Assembly: GCA_020054815.1 (NCBI GenBank)
Contig: JAIHAN010000009.1
Span: 1-37,685 of the forward strand
Direction of reading: 5' to 3'
From: Peptococcaceae bacterium
Lineage (GTDB): Bacteria; Bacillota; Peptococcia; DRI-13
Length of the DNA: 37,685 nucleotides
The position numbers and the translations under genes are program-made. Each line of letters begins with the position of its first letter. Positions within the stretch are counted from its first letter, which is position 1. Below the pieces are notes generated by a model that was given only the letters and a program-made list of their open reading frames with translations, was not told the DNA's origin and did no database searches. Below, piece by piece: positions 1-8,027 of the stretch.

Positions 1-71
1 TACCATCATATATATTGATATCTCATAGGCAGGGATGAATTTTATTAGAAGATCTGATTCTTTAGACAAAT

Positions 72-97
72 AAAACCCAGGGCAACTCCCTGGGTTT
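72..97 (-). terminator. Rho-independent terminator of the aor/MoaD-like unit
   Basis: Read on the minus strand, a 10-bp stem (AAACCCAGGG pairing with CCCTGGGTTT, loop of about 5 nt) is followed by TTTATTTG. It lies just past the stop codon of the MoaD-like gene and closes the aor-MoaD transcription unit. Confidence 0.85.
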
Positions 98-108
98 CTC
101 CCTTTTCT

Positions 109-339
109 TTATCCCCCGCACAGCACAGGAAGCAAGATGATCTTGCCAGTTTCACTTATTCCATCGGTTAAGACTGCTGCCTTACCATTGTAAACCACCA
201 TTACTTCATTAAGGTCGACTGTAAGAGGTTGACTCTCCAAGAATTTAGCAACAGTAGTCCCTTTAATAACTTCAAAGACTTCTTTTTTCTTTTCCATCCG
301 GGGTAAATTCCATTCGACTTCGATAGTAATCTTTTCCAT
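109..339 (-). CDS. MoaD/ThiS-like sulfur carrier protein
   Basis: A 76-residue protein of the size and shape of ubiquitin-like sulfur carriers, ending in Cys-Gly-Gly. The terminal Gly-Gly is the site where MoaD/ThiS proteins are activated and thiocarboxylated to deliver sulfur. It follows the AOR gene by 11 nt with an AGGGTG ribosome site, so the two are almost certainly co-transcribed. MoaD-like genes often sit beside AOR genes, where they are thought to serve synthesis of the bis-pterin tungsten cofactor; that role is inferred from position. It could instead feed general molybdopterin or thiamin synthesis, but no MoaE or ThiG is present in the window. Confidence 0.85.
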   Translation of the reverse strand: MEKITIEVEWNLPRMEKKKEVFEVIKGTTVAKFLESQPLTVDLNEVMVVYNGKAAVLTDGISETGKIILLPVLCGG

Positions 340-350
340 ATGATAACACC

Positions 351-2054
351 CTAAAAAACCATCTCTGCCAAATCTTCATCAGTTATATCAAAGACTGTGC
401 CTGTGGCGGGGTTTTCCTCTTCATAAAAATGTTCAGGTAAACGGTCATGGACTTTAGTAAAACCGGCTTTTTCATTAAAAGCCCTTTCCAAACTGAGGTT
501 ATCCCGCGCTATTTTTTCCAGATCCTCCGTCGTCAGATCCCAGCCGTAACGAGCGTTGATTAATTCGACTAAAATAGAACGGCCCTTCAGAGCGGGACCT
601 ACCATCATACAAAATCCTAAAGCATCGAGAATCGTTACGCCTATCTGGGCATTACGTGAAGCCACAACCTGACCGTCTTTTAGGTGATGCTTAATATTGG
701 CACGTGCCACATTACCTGCCGTATGGTCTGCTCCCATAGCCGAGGTGATATAGGTGACAGCTGTTCCCTTAATGGCCCTGGGTTCATAGGCAGCCATACC
801 CTGCCCTTTTACTGCAGGTACACGTCTGATACCAAAAACTTTTCCCGTTACGACAGAACCAGAGGCAATAATGCGCCCTAAATAGGTATCCTTAACAACT
901 TCCTGCATCAGGTTAAGGACCGCCCCCTTGTCACCAAAGGGAATAATACCCGCTTCCATAGCCACACCTATGGCACAGCCTATTTCGATAGTATCCACAC
1001 CATAATCATTGCAGAAGTAATTAAGTTGAGCCACCGTATCCAAATCATCAATTTCCAGGTTGGAACCCAACAGACAGATAGTTTCATACTCCAAAGGTGA
1101 TACTATTTTGCTGCCCTTTTCATCGGCAAATATATTGGAACAACGCACGATACAGCCTGGCATACAGGCGTGGGTGGTCTTCCCCTCTCCACCCCGGTAT
1201 CTAATGGTGTTATAAAGAGCTGCCCCGTTAAGTTTATCAGCAGCCTCAAAGCGGCCTGTAAAGAAATTACGGGTCGGTAATCCCCCCAGGGCATTGGTGA
1301 TTTCCATCATCGCCGCCGTACCATACTTTGGGAAGATTTCGGCCGTTTGCGGATGGGTTAAGATATTTTGATGCAGTTCTTTAACCTTTTCCTTATATAA
1401 CTCCTGGACCACCGGTTCTTCCAGCCTGCATCCCGTGTCATCCAGGACAATGCCTAAGAGGTGTTTGGCTCCCATGACTGCTCCTAACCCCCCGCGACCG
1501 CAAAACCTCCCGGGCACTCCGTCGGCATCATTAATAGCTATACCTGCCGTAAGCAGTCGTTTTTCTCCTGCAGGACCTATGAGAATTAAACCTGCTTTAA
1601 GCCCATATTCCTCATATATAATCTGAGCTTTTTCCGTGATACCCTTATCTTTTAGGTGACTGGCTTCTTGCAAGAAAACCTTATCTTTTTGTACTACCAG
1701 AATATACCAGTTGTTATCCTCACGAATCCCTTCTAATATTATAGCTCGGACACCCAGTCGTCCCATTTTGAAAGCGGCAATGCCACCGGCATTGCTTTCT
1801 TTGATGCCGCCCGTAAGGGGACTTTTGGCCCCGATAGATAGGCGGTTGGCACATGAAATGGTTGTTCCCGCCAGGAGGCCACAGGTAACAATAAGCTTGT
1901 TATGGGGCCCCAAGGGGTCTGCATAGGGAAGAACTTCATCATAAATCAAACGGGAAGAAAGGGCCCGGCCTGCCAGTTGTTTATAGTCATGTCCTATCTT
2001 TTCCTCTGCTATATTCAGGTTTTTCATGTCTACTCTGATTATTCTATCTAACAT
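351..2054 (-). CDS. aor: Aldehyde:ferredoxin oxidoreductase (tungsten enzyme)
   Basis: 567 residues, close to the roughly 600 usual for the family. AOR oxidises aldehydes to carboxylic acids with ferredoxin, using a tungsten bis-pterin and a [4Fe-4S] cluster. Visible family features are the N-terminal pterin-binding region with KSPLTGGIKESNAGG (about residues 78-92) and GRGGLGAVMGAK (about 186-197), cluster cysteines C297, C301 and C305 spaced Cx3Cx3C, and the distal Cys at 482 (LGFC). The start chosen is the ATG at 2054: it has a GAGGGGG site 5 nt upstream and begins MLDRIIRVDM, matching the N-terminus of the right-edge AOR. The longer reading to 2147 has no family-like N-terminus. It overlaps a possible 21-codon leader ORF. 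The substrate cannot be told from sequence. Confidence 0.93.
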   Translation of the reverse strand: MLDRIIRVDMKNLNIAEEKIGHDYKQLAGRALSSRLIYDEVLPYADPLGPHNKLIVTCGLLAGTTISCANRLSIGAKSPLTGGIKESNAGGIAAFKMGRLGVRAIILEGIREDNNWYILVVQKDKVFLQEASHLKDKGITEKAQIIYEEYGLKAGLILIGPAGEKRLLTAGIAINDADGVPGRFCGRGGLGAVMGAKHLLGIVLDDTGCRLEEPVVQELYKEKVKELHQNILTHPQTAEIFPKYGTAAMMEITNALGGLPTRNFFTGRFEAADKLNGAALYNTIRYRGGEGKTTHACMPGCIVRCSNIFADEKGSKIVSPLEYETICLLGSNLEIDDLDTVAQLNYFCNDYGVDTIEIGCAIGVAMEAGIIPFGDKGAVLNLMQEVVKDTYLGRIIASGSVVTGKVFGIRRVPAVKGQGMAAYEPRAIKGTAVTYITSAMGADHTAGNVARANIKHHLKDGQVVASRNAQIGVTILDALGFCMMVGPALKGRSILVELINARYGWDLTTEDLEKIARDNLSLERAFNEKAGFTKVHDRLPEHFYEEENPATGTVFDITDEDLAEMVF

Positions 2055-2109
2055 GTGATACCCCCTCACAAAAGGATTTTTTCGCCCGGCCAAAACTGGA
2101 CGAAAACAT
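2044..2109 (-). CDS. Possible 21-codon leader ORF overlapping the aor start
   Basis: Upstream of aor a textbook ribosome site (AAAGGAGGG, 7 nt spacing) precedes an ATG at 2109 that opens a 21-codon ORF in a different frame from aor. The peptide would be MFSSSFGRAKKSFCEGVSHVR. Its TAG at 2044-2046 lies 8 nt past the aor ATG, so the ORF also covers the aor ribosome site. This arrangement suits translational coupling or attenuation. No amino-acid run typical of attenuator peptides is visible, so it may only be a relic of an earlier start region. Confidence 0.4.
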   Translation of the reverse strand: MFSSSFGRAKKSFCEGVSHVR

Positions 2110-2191
2110 CTACGATCCCTCCTTTGAGTAAAACAAATTCCTGCCAATATCTGTATTATTAATTCTACATATTCTCTACTCTTACCTCTTA

Positions 2192-2281
2192 TTAGGGTGA
2201 ATTTTTTTTGTCTATTAATTCATCGGCCGGAACCACCTTATCCGCTAAACCTATTCTATAAGCTTCCTCAGCTGGAATCAT
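2192..2281 (-). pseudogene. Crotonase (enoyl-CoA hydratase family) C-terminal scrap
   Basis: On the minus strand the reading MIPAEEAYRIGLADKVVP then ADELID matches the well-known crotonase segment (AeEA..iGLVdkVVP..eLl) just after the active-site half of the fold. It is bounded upstream by an in-frame TAA directly before the ATG and downstream by a stop after about 29 codons, so no functional protein is possible. It lies in the decayed interval between the intact AOR and the truncated AOR. Recognition rests on one short motif. Confidence 0.6.
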
Positions 2282-2398
2282 TTATTTCTATTCTTTAAAT
2301 CCCCAAAATACTTTTTATTTTGGTTCAAATTATTAGATTCGACATCAAATGTTGTAAAACTCTGGTACCCGTTTTAGGAGTCCTAACAGTTGTAAATT

Positions 2399-2425
2399 AA
2401 AAAAGAGGCTATGAAGCCAGCCTCT
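2399..2425 (-). terminator. Rho-independent terminator after the truncated AOR
   Basis: A minus-strand stem AGAGGCT/AGCCTCT with an 8-nt loop is followed by a run of six T. It sits 22 nt past the stop codon of the broken AOR gene and is the original terminator of that unit. Confidence 0.8.
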
Positions 2426-2447
2426 CTATGTAAAAATTTTTGTATGA

Positions 2448-3795
2448 CTATACTAAACCTAATTCAATTAATTTTTCCTGTGTTGGTATTCCTGTTTTTA
2501 TATCCCATCCTCTCAATGAATAGTACTCATCAAGCATCATATCTAATTCTTCTGGTCTGATGAACATCCCTTTACTTGGGCCATCCGGAATTGGTTCTTT
2601 CGTAAAGCGCGGAGGCAATATATCGTCCTTTCTCGTAATTCCTTCCCTACAATTGAACATCCTTTCCAATGTATAAATCCTGTCTGCAATCATATTTAAT
2701 TCATCTAAGTCAAGGTTAAAACCAGTTAACAGATTGATCAATTCAACATATTTTTCGGACAAGTATTCCCCGAAAAACGGTTCTGCATGTCTACGACATA
2801 ATATTAAACTATCCCCTATTGCAGTCATTCGCTGATTCTTTAGGACATGTTCCGGCTTACCTTCAATTACTGCTCTATCCAACTTTCCAGATCTTTCAGC
2901 ACCTGGTCTTGTATCCTGGTGACTTCCTCCCCTTGAAGAAACTGCATACCCTAAGCCCATTCCCTTTAATCCACGAGCAGTATGGCCTGCCAGCTCCAAT
3001 CCTTTCACATGAATGGCAAACTCATTACTACCCTTTCCTATTCTTTCGCTAGCAACTTTAACTCCTTCTGCCAAGATGTCTCCAATGCCCTCTCTCTTGG
3101 CGATCTTCCTAATCATATCAAGGATAATTTTGTGGTTTCCAAAGACTACATCTAAACCATCAGTATCCTTTGCAGTAAGAATACCTTTTTCAAAACATTC
3201 CATTACCCAAGCAATAACAACCCCTGTACTCATTGTATCGATACCAAGCTCATCAGATAATCTATCTGCGGCAATTATGGAATCAGGATTATCATTTTCT
3301 AAGATAGATCCATAGGCATAAAGTGTTTCGTATTCAGGACCACGGCTGACGATACCAGCATATTCACCGCATCTAGCTTTCCAAAAAATAGCGGAGCGGG
3401 CAATACAACTTGAACATGCTTTATGCCCAATACGTAAATTCTGTTCAAGCATTGCGTTACCACTAATTTTCCAGGCATTTTCGAAAGTCTCTCTTTGCCA
3501 GTTTCTTGTTCCTAAAATACCAATAGAGTTATTCCCATCAATTGAGCCTGTACTGCCCATACTAGGAATTGCTTTTCCTAAAGCGGGATGTTTTTTCATG
3601 ATTTCTAAGGACTCGGTAGTAAACTTTAAAAATCCATCGGGGTCGGCTATTTCTATATCACCATCCCCTCTTACTGCTATTGCTTTCAGATTCTTTGCAC
3701 CAAAAACTGCTCCAATGCCTCCTCTTCCCCAGGCTCTGGTATCGCAGATAACTGAAGCGTATTTAACCAGATTTTCACCGGCCGGTCCAAGCCCA
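2448..3795 (-). pseudogene. 5'-truncated second aldehyde:ferredoxin oxidoreductase
   Basis: From 3599 downwards 383 codons are AOR-like (GPEYETLYAYGS, LGIDTMSTG, a distal LILC cysteine). The same frame continues upstream of that ATG to about 3795 with clear AOR sequence, including LGPAGENLVKYA and WGRGGIGAVFGAK, until a TGA at the junction. About 170 N-terminal residues of the tungstopterin domain are therefore missing and no promoter or start remains. The cluster motif reads CSSCIARS, so the third cysteine is Ser, another sign of decay. It is a different AOR subfamily from the intact copy at 351-2054. The break abuts a GntR-type remnant on the opposite strand. Confidence 0.88.
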
Positions 3796-4015
3796 TGTCA
3801 AAATAGCAAATGCCGAACACAAAATTATTGTAGATTACTTATATTCAGGTAACTTGATCGAATGTAAAAAGTTAGTAGAGAAGCATATCATTAGTGCTGG
3901 TTATACTCTTTTCCAAGCTTTGTTAACGACAAATAATTTCAGTGAAAATCAATATAAACCTATCGCTGATTATTTAGAAACTATGATCAACCTTTTCGAA
4001 GATGAAAAGTATTAA
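3796..4015 (+). pseudogene. C-terminal remnant of a GntR/FadR-type (FCD) regulator
   Basis: The plus strand reads about 72 codons to a TAA at 4013-4015. The peptide contains AEHKIIVDYLYSGNLIECKK followed by a KHI segment, matching the FCD effector domain pattern (EH..Il.A...gd...A...v..Hi) of FadR-like GntR regulators. The helix-turn-helix half is absent because the sequence joins the truncated AOR at about 3795-3800. FadR-type regulators commonly control neighbouring catabolic genes, so it may once have governed the lost AOR or crotonase genes; that is inference. Confidence 0.65.
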
Positions 4016-4204
4016 TGAGTTAGTTCAATGTGTTTTTTTCTACAACGTTTTATAAGTAGTATTTGCTTATAACCGCCTTTTTTCTATGAAAGTTAAATCC
4101 CCATACATATTTATTGACCGAGCCTTGAACTAAAGAACTTTAAGCCTTTATTAAAATGTATTTCCTGGTCTTTTTTTAGATATGATGTATATTGTCTTTT
4201 GATA
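4016..4204. other. AT-rich intergenic stretch with no gene recognised
   Basis: AT-rich sequence between the GntR-type remnant and the asr terminator. Both strands are full of stop codons and no promoter, RNA or repeat stands out. It may be further gene debris, but nothing can be identified. Confidence 0.5.
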
Positions 4205-4234
4205 ACAAAAACCCAAGAGTATGAAACTCTTGGG
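4205..4234 (-). terminator. Rho-independent terminator of asrABC
   Basis: A perfect 9-bp stem CCCAAGAGT/ACTCTTGGG with a 5-nt loop is followed on the minus strand by TTTTTGTTATC. It lies 35 nt past the asrC stop codon. Confidence 0.88.
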
Positions 4235-4268
4235 AGTCCTTGGGTTCAGATTGAGAGGTTTTAACCTA

Positions 4269-5273
4269 CTATGCTTTAGTAACATTTTCAAAAATTATTT
4301 GACTATCATATATACTTCCGTGAAAGTTAATGAATGTAGCAATTCTAATTTCAGGATTTAATTGAATACCTTCCAATACCACATTCTTAAATTCATTATA
4401 GCCGGTTCTATCAAAAATGTAGCCAACATGCTCTTTTTCCAGGGTTCGATCAATATGTTTATCAATATATTTATACATGTTCTTGATTACCCCTAAGACC
4501 ACATCCTCACTGGCCCACTGTACAAAAGTCTGGGCTAAACGGGGATTGCGTTTACCGGTCCTACCCATAATGACCAAGCGATAAAATTTGTTGCCCCGAG
4601 TCCAGGCAGCGTTAGGGCATTTGAGAATACATTCGCCACAACCAAGGCAGCGGTGGGGATCTCTTTCCACTTTATAATTGCCCATGGTAAGGGCGCCAGT
4701 GGCCACTTTTTGACAGTTCTTAACACAAGCCTTGCAACTAATACAGCGGGTTTCATCATAGAGGGGTTCTACCTGAGCAATTACACCAATATCCTGCATG
4801 TGAGCCTTAATACAATCGTTGGGACAGCCTGTCACAGCAATTTTGACATGAAAGTCATTAGGGAATATTGTTCTCTCTATCTTTTGGGCTAATGCTGTTG
4901 TGTCACAATTCGCCATAGTACAAACACGATTGCCGATACAGGCTGACACATTTCTGGTACCGGCTGCCGGGTAGCCTTTGTCAAAACCGTTTGCCAAAGG
5001 AACCCCTATCTCTTTTTCTAATCCAACGATCATTGGGGAAATTAATTGATTAATCATCTCAATACTGGAAAAATCAATACCGGGGATTTCAAATCCTTGC
5101 CGGGTTGTAAGGTGCACTGTGCCGTTACCGAACTTATCAGCAATTTCTTTAATTATTTCAAGGTACTGGCTTGGTAAATGACCACCTGGTACTCTTACCC
5201 GTAAACAGGTTTTGCCCCTGGTCTTGGTAACCCTATAGGCATTCTTTTTTATTTTTTTCGTGTCAACGGACAA
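4269..5273 (-). CDS. asrC: Anaerobic sulfite reductase subunit C (siroheme subunit)
   Basis: 334 residues, near the usual length of AsrC. This is the catalytic subunit that reduces sulfite to sulfide. Visible are the siroheme/[4Fe-4S] cysteines in the segments GNRVCTMANCD and GCPNDCIKAHMQD (about 110-160), then two ferredoxin-type motifs, CISCKACVKNCQ and CLGCGECILKCP (about 175-220). The start is a TTG at 5273, 10 nt after a GGGGTG site; the peptide from there has the expected family N-terminus. It is the last gene of asrABC, 14 nt after asrB, and ends before a strong terminator. Confidence 0.95.
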   Translation of the reverse strand: MSVDTKKIKKNAYRVTKTRGKTCLRVRVPGGHLPSQYLEIIKEIADKFGNGTVHLTTRQGFEIPGIDFSSIEMINQLISPMIVGLEKEIGVPLANGFDKGYPAAGTRNVSACIGNRVCTMANCDTTALAQKIERTIFPNDFHVKIAVTGCPNDCIKAHMQDIGVIAQVEPLYDETRCISCKACVKNCQKVATGALTMGNYKVERDPHRCLGCGECILKCPNAAWTRGNKFYRLVIMGRTGKRNPRLAQTFVQWASEDVVLGVIKNMYKYIDKHIDRTLEKEHVGYIFDRTGYNEFKNVVLEGIQLNPEIRIATFINFHGSIYDSQIIFENVTKA

Positions 5274-5287
5274 GCTTTTTCACCCCT

Positions 5288-6082
5288 TTAGTCTAAGAGA
5301 TTTTTGGCCGTGATATAAGGAAAGACTGGTCCTTCCAGGCAGACATAGGTATCATTAATTCTACAGTGACCGCATTTACCGATACCACAGCACATTTTGC
5401 GTTCAAAAGAGAGCCAGATATTCTCTTCAGGAATGTTATACTTAATAAATTCCTGGCTTGTAAATTTCATCATTAAGGGCGGACCGACAATGATCACCCG
5501 GGAAGCTGAAGAATTCTCGCCAACAGCATCTTTCACAAAATTCGTGATCAGCCCCACATGGCCAGACCAGCCGGGGCTCTCTTTATCTACAGTAAGAAGA
5601 ACCTGAAATTTACTGCGCCATTTTTCAATATCCTCTTTAAATAATATATCTTCAGGCGTTTTAAAACCCATTAACAGGCTTAATTGCCTAACTTCACCAG
5701 GGTGTTGATAATAGTAGTTGATCAGATTCCGTACAGGAGCTAATCCAGTACCTCCCGCAGCAATAATAAGTGACTTATCTCGATATTGCTCTTTAGGGAA
5801 GCCCTTGCCGTAGGGGCCTCGAATGAAGAGAAGATCACCAGGTTTTAACTCATGCAGTTCATTGGTAAGATGCCCTACACGCCTGATGGTTAATTCGATC
5901 CAGCCAGGCTGCGCATTGCTTACGGAAATAGGGGCTTCCCCCACTTTGGGTATGGAAACCTCCACAAACTGGCCGAAATCAGGCTGTATATCAGTCTTCA
6001 GACGGAAGGTATAATCTGTGGTTGTTTCTTTGGTTATGGAGATGATTTCTGCAGGCTGGGGTAAATACGGGTTAGTTATCAT
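5288..6082 (-). CDS. asrB: Anaerobic sulfite reductase subunit B (FAD/NAD, 2Fe-2S)
   Basis: 264 residues of the ferredoxin-NADP reductase/dihydroorotate-dehydrogenase electron-transfer type. There is an FAD-binding barrel (about 1-100), an NAD-binding region with AAGGTGLAPVRNL (about 110-122), and a C-terminal 2Fe-2S motif CCGIGKCGHC followed by a later Cys. It passes electrons from NAD(P)H to the other subunits in the cytoplasm. The start overlaps the end of asrA by 11 nt, which implies translational coupling. Confidence 0.95.
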   Translation of the reverse strand: MITNPYLPQPAEIISITKETTTDYTFRLKTDIQPDFGQFVEVSIPKVGEAPISVSNAQPGWIELTIRRVGHLTNELHELKPGDLLFIRGPYGKGFPKEQYRDKSLIIAAGGTGLAPVRNLINYYYQHPGEVRQLSLLMGFKTPEDILFKEDIEKWRSKFQVLLTVDKESPGWSGHVGLITNFVKDAVGENSSASRVIIVGPPLMMKFTSQEFIKYNIPEENIWLSFERKMCCGIGKCGHCRINDTYVCLEGPVFPYITAKNLLD

Positions 6083-7076
6083 GAGCTACTACCCCCTTTA
6101 ACCCACTGATACACTGACTAAAAGAAATGTACTCCGGACAGACATCGTCACAGCGGCCACAGCCCACACACATGTGCATGTTAAAGCGCTTAGCAAAATC
6201 GTGGATTTTGTGCATTACCTTGAAACGCATCCTTTCCCCTTGCTGTTTTCGATAGGAATGGCCTCCCGCCATATCTGTAAAGCCGTCTACCTGGCAGCTG
6301 GCCCACACGCGTCTACGTTCTCCGGCATTTTTGTTATCCCGGTAAAAAATATCCTGCATGGTAAAACAGGTACAGGTGGGGCAGGAAAAATTACAGCGCC
6401 CGCAGCCGATACAACGTTTGCCATACTGGTCCCAGTAAGGATGATCGTAAATTTTCGTACTCAGTCCTTCGGGAATATCCACTTGTATGTGATTTCTCTC
6501 AATAAATTGAGGTAATATGTCCTCGTTTTCTTCGTATCCGGCAAAATATCTTTTAAAGGGCTCGGAAGGAAATAAGTTGATTTTCTCCCCTTTAAAATTT
6601 AAGAAAGCATCATAGCCTTCACACTGGTTAGTTCCCGTGGAAACACAAAAGCAATTCTCGTAAGATTTTTCACAACCAAATACGAAAAAATGGGTCTTCT
6701 CTCTTAGACGCTTATAATAAGCATCGACAAACTGACCGTTCTCTAAGAATAATAAATCCAACCGCTTAATTGCATTAAAATCACAAGCTCGTAAAAAGAC
6801 TATTCGTTTTTGGGGTTCAAATTTGGGTTCTCTGTACTCATCCTCTGTAAAGTAAAAAAGCGTCTGGCTAGGTGGAAATATGGTCTCTTTCGCTGAGAAT
6901 TGTGATTTTCCATTAGTCTCTAAGTCTGAAAGAGATTCAATCTGACCATAAGTAATTAAGTCAGCATCAGAAAATTTCCCTTTATTCTTTTTACGTACTG
7001 GACCAATGAGTATATAGTCTTGTTTTAATCGCTGAAGCACAGTGTCAAATTCTGCATGGGTTAGAATATAGGCCAT
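6072..7076 (-). CDS. asrA: Anaerobic sulfite reductase subunit A (4Fe-4S)
   Basis: 334 residues from the ATG at 7076, which has a GGGGGG ribosome site 8 nt upstream; an in-frame GTG seven codons earlier overlaps that site and is less likely. AsrA carries electrons within the sulfite reductase. The C-terminal third holds two ferredoxin-like motifs, CIGCGRCNFSCPTCTCF and CVGCGRCDDVCPEY, as in the Salmonella and clostridial enzymes. It is first in the asrABC operon, preceded by a Crp/Fnr-like palindrome about 65 nt upstream. Expression is probably tied to anaerobic or sulfite conditions. Confidence 0.94.
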   Translation of the reverse strand: MAYILTHAEFDTVLQRLKQDYILIGPVRKKNKGKFSDADLITYGQIESLSDLETNGKSQFSAKETIFPPSQTLFYFTEDEYREPKFEPQKRIVFLRACDFNAIKRLDLLFLENGQFVDAYYKRLREKTHFFVFGCEKSYENCFCVSTGTNQCEGYDAFLNFKGEKINLFPSEPFKRYFAGYEENEDILPQFIERNHIQVDIPEGLSTKIYDHPYWDQYGKRCIGCGRCNFSCPTCTCFTMQDIFYRDNKNAGERRRVWASCQVDGFTDMAGGHSYRKQQGERMRFKVMHKIHDFAKRFNMHMCVGCGRCDDVCPEYISFSQCISGLKGVVAHDN

Positions 7077-7139
7077 CCTCTTGACCCCCCTTTTCACATA
7101 TTTTTCAACCCAACTGTACCAGTTTCAGAAACCGTTGAA

Positions 7140-7155
7140 AGTGATATATATCACA
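7140..7155 (-). promoter_or_regulatory. Crp/Fnr-family operator upstream of asrA
   Basis: AGTGATATATATCACA is a near-perfect copy of the Crp-type consensus TGTGA-N6-TCACA, with only the first base differing; its core GTGATATATATCAC is fully palindromic. It is centred about 70 nt upstream of the asrA start, a position suited to activation. The cognate regulator is not in the window. Confidence 0.65.
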
Positions 7156-7246
7156 AAATAAAATACATAAGCAGGTTTTATAGTCATAAAGTTATCAACT
7201 TTAGTAGAATAGGGAGGCCTCTTGCCCATTTAGGGCCAGTGAAAAA

Positions 7247-7293
7247 ATTAGGCGACTGAAAAACCCTGATTTTTTGGGTTCTCAGTCGCCTAA
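7247..7293 (-). terminator. Rho-independent terminator of the liv operon
   Basis: A long stem (TTAGGCGACTGA pairing with TCAGTCGCCTAA, with an inner pairing of CCC and GGG) lies 30 nt past livF and is followed on the minus strand by AATTTTTTC. It separates the liv operon from the asr promoter. Confidence 0.85.
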
Positions 7294-7322
7294 TTATTGT
7301 ACTGAGCTATTTGGGGTAATTA

Positions 7323-8027
7323 CTACAAGCCGAGATAAGCTTTTTCAACTTCAGGATTCTGCAGCAGTTCTCTTCCACTACCTGATAATACTATTTTACC
7401 TAACTCAATCACATAGGCGTGATGGGCATGGTTTAAAGCCATGGTGGCATTCTGCTCCACCAGCAGGATGGTCTTCCCCATTTCCTTAATCTGATGGATA
7501 ACTTTAAAAACTTCCTGGACAATAATAGGTGCTAACCCCATAGAAGGTTCATCCATTAACATCAGTTCCGGATTCGCCATTAAGGACCTGCCTACAGCAA
7601 GCATTTGCTGTTCTCCTCCGGACATGGTACCGGCCAACTGTTTATACCTGGTCTTGAGAACCGGAAAAAGTTCCAGCACCCATTCCAAATCACGTCTAAC
7701 TCCCTCTTTATCCTTCCTGGTATAAGCCCCCATCTCCAAATTTTCGGCTACCGTCATTTGCGGGAAAACGTGCCTTCCTTCAGGAATCAGTGAAATCCCC
7801 ATTCTCACAATTTGGCTGGGTTTCAGTGTGGTGATATCCTGGCCTTTCCACAGAATCCTGCCTTCTTGAGGTTTAATTACTCCAGCTATGCAATTTAAGG
7901 TTGTAGTCTTACCTGCACCGTTGGCGCCAATTAAGGTGGTTATCTTACCTTCCTCTGCCGTAAAAGAAACTCCGTGAAGAACCTCCGTATGACCATAGCT
8001 TGCTTTAATCCCTTCAACTACCAGCAT
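7323..8027 (-). CDS. livF: Branched-chain amino acid ABC transporter ATPase LivF
   Basis: 234 residues from the ATG at 8027 (AAGGGTGAT site about 9 nt upstream, inside the end of livG); the longer reading to 8057 lacks a ribosome site. One of two cytoplasmic ATPases powering HAAT-family import. It has Walker A GANGAGKTT, the signature MSGGEQQM, Walker B LMLMDEPSMGLAP and the H-loop region VEQNA. It overlaps livG by 14 nt and is last in the operon. The substrate is not set by this subunit. Confidence 0.95.
   Translation of the reverse strand: MLVVEGIKASYGHTEVLHGVSFTAEEGKITTLIGANGAGKTTTLNCIAGVIKPQEGRILWKGQDITTLKPSQIVRMGISLIPEGRHVFPQMTVAENLEMGAYTRKDKEGVRRDLEWVLELFPVLKTRYKQLAGTMSGGEQQMLAVGRSLMANPELMLMDEPSMGLAPIIVQEVFKVIHQIKEMGKTILLVEQNATMALNHAHHAYVIELGKIVLSGSGRELLQNPEVEKAYLGL

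Noticed and set aside
2130-2146. Functional sigma-54 promoter before the first aor
   Set aside because: The -24 part is good, but the invariant GC of the -12 box is missing at the right distance; listed only as a possible relic.
2340-2350. 11-base match CGACATCAAAT shared with the array at 35217
   Set aside because: The surrounding sequence is not similar and no 7-nt phasing is seen at 2340, so it is probably chance.
3796-3806. In-frame TGA at the AOR break read as selenocysteine
   Set aside because: Upstream of the TGA the sequence matches a GntR-type regulator on the other strand, not AOR, so the TGA marks a junction.
4016-4204. Possible transposase debris
   Set aside because: A few codons looked transposase-like on the minus strand, but no motif, terminal repeat or target duplication could be supported.
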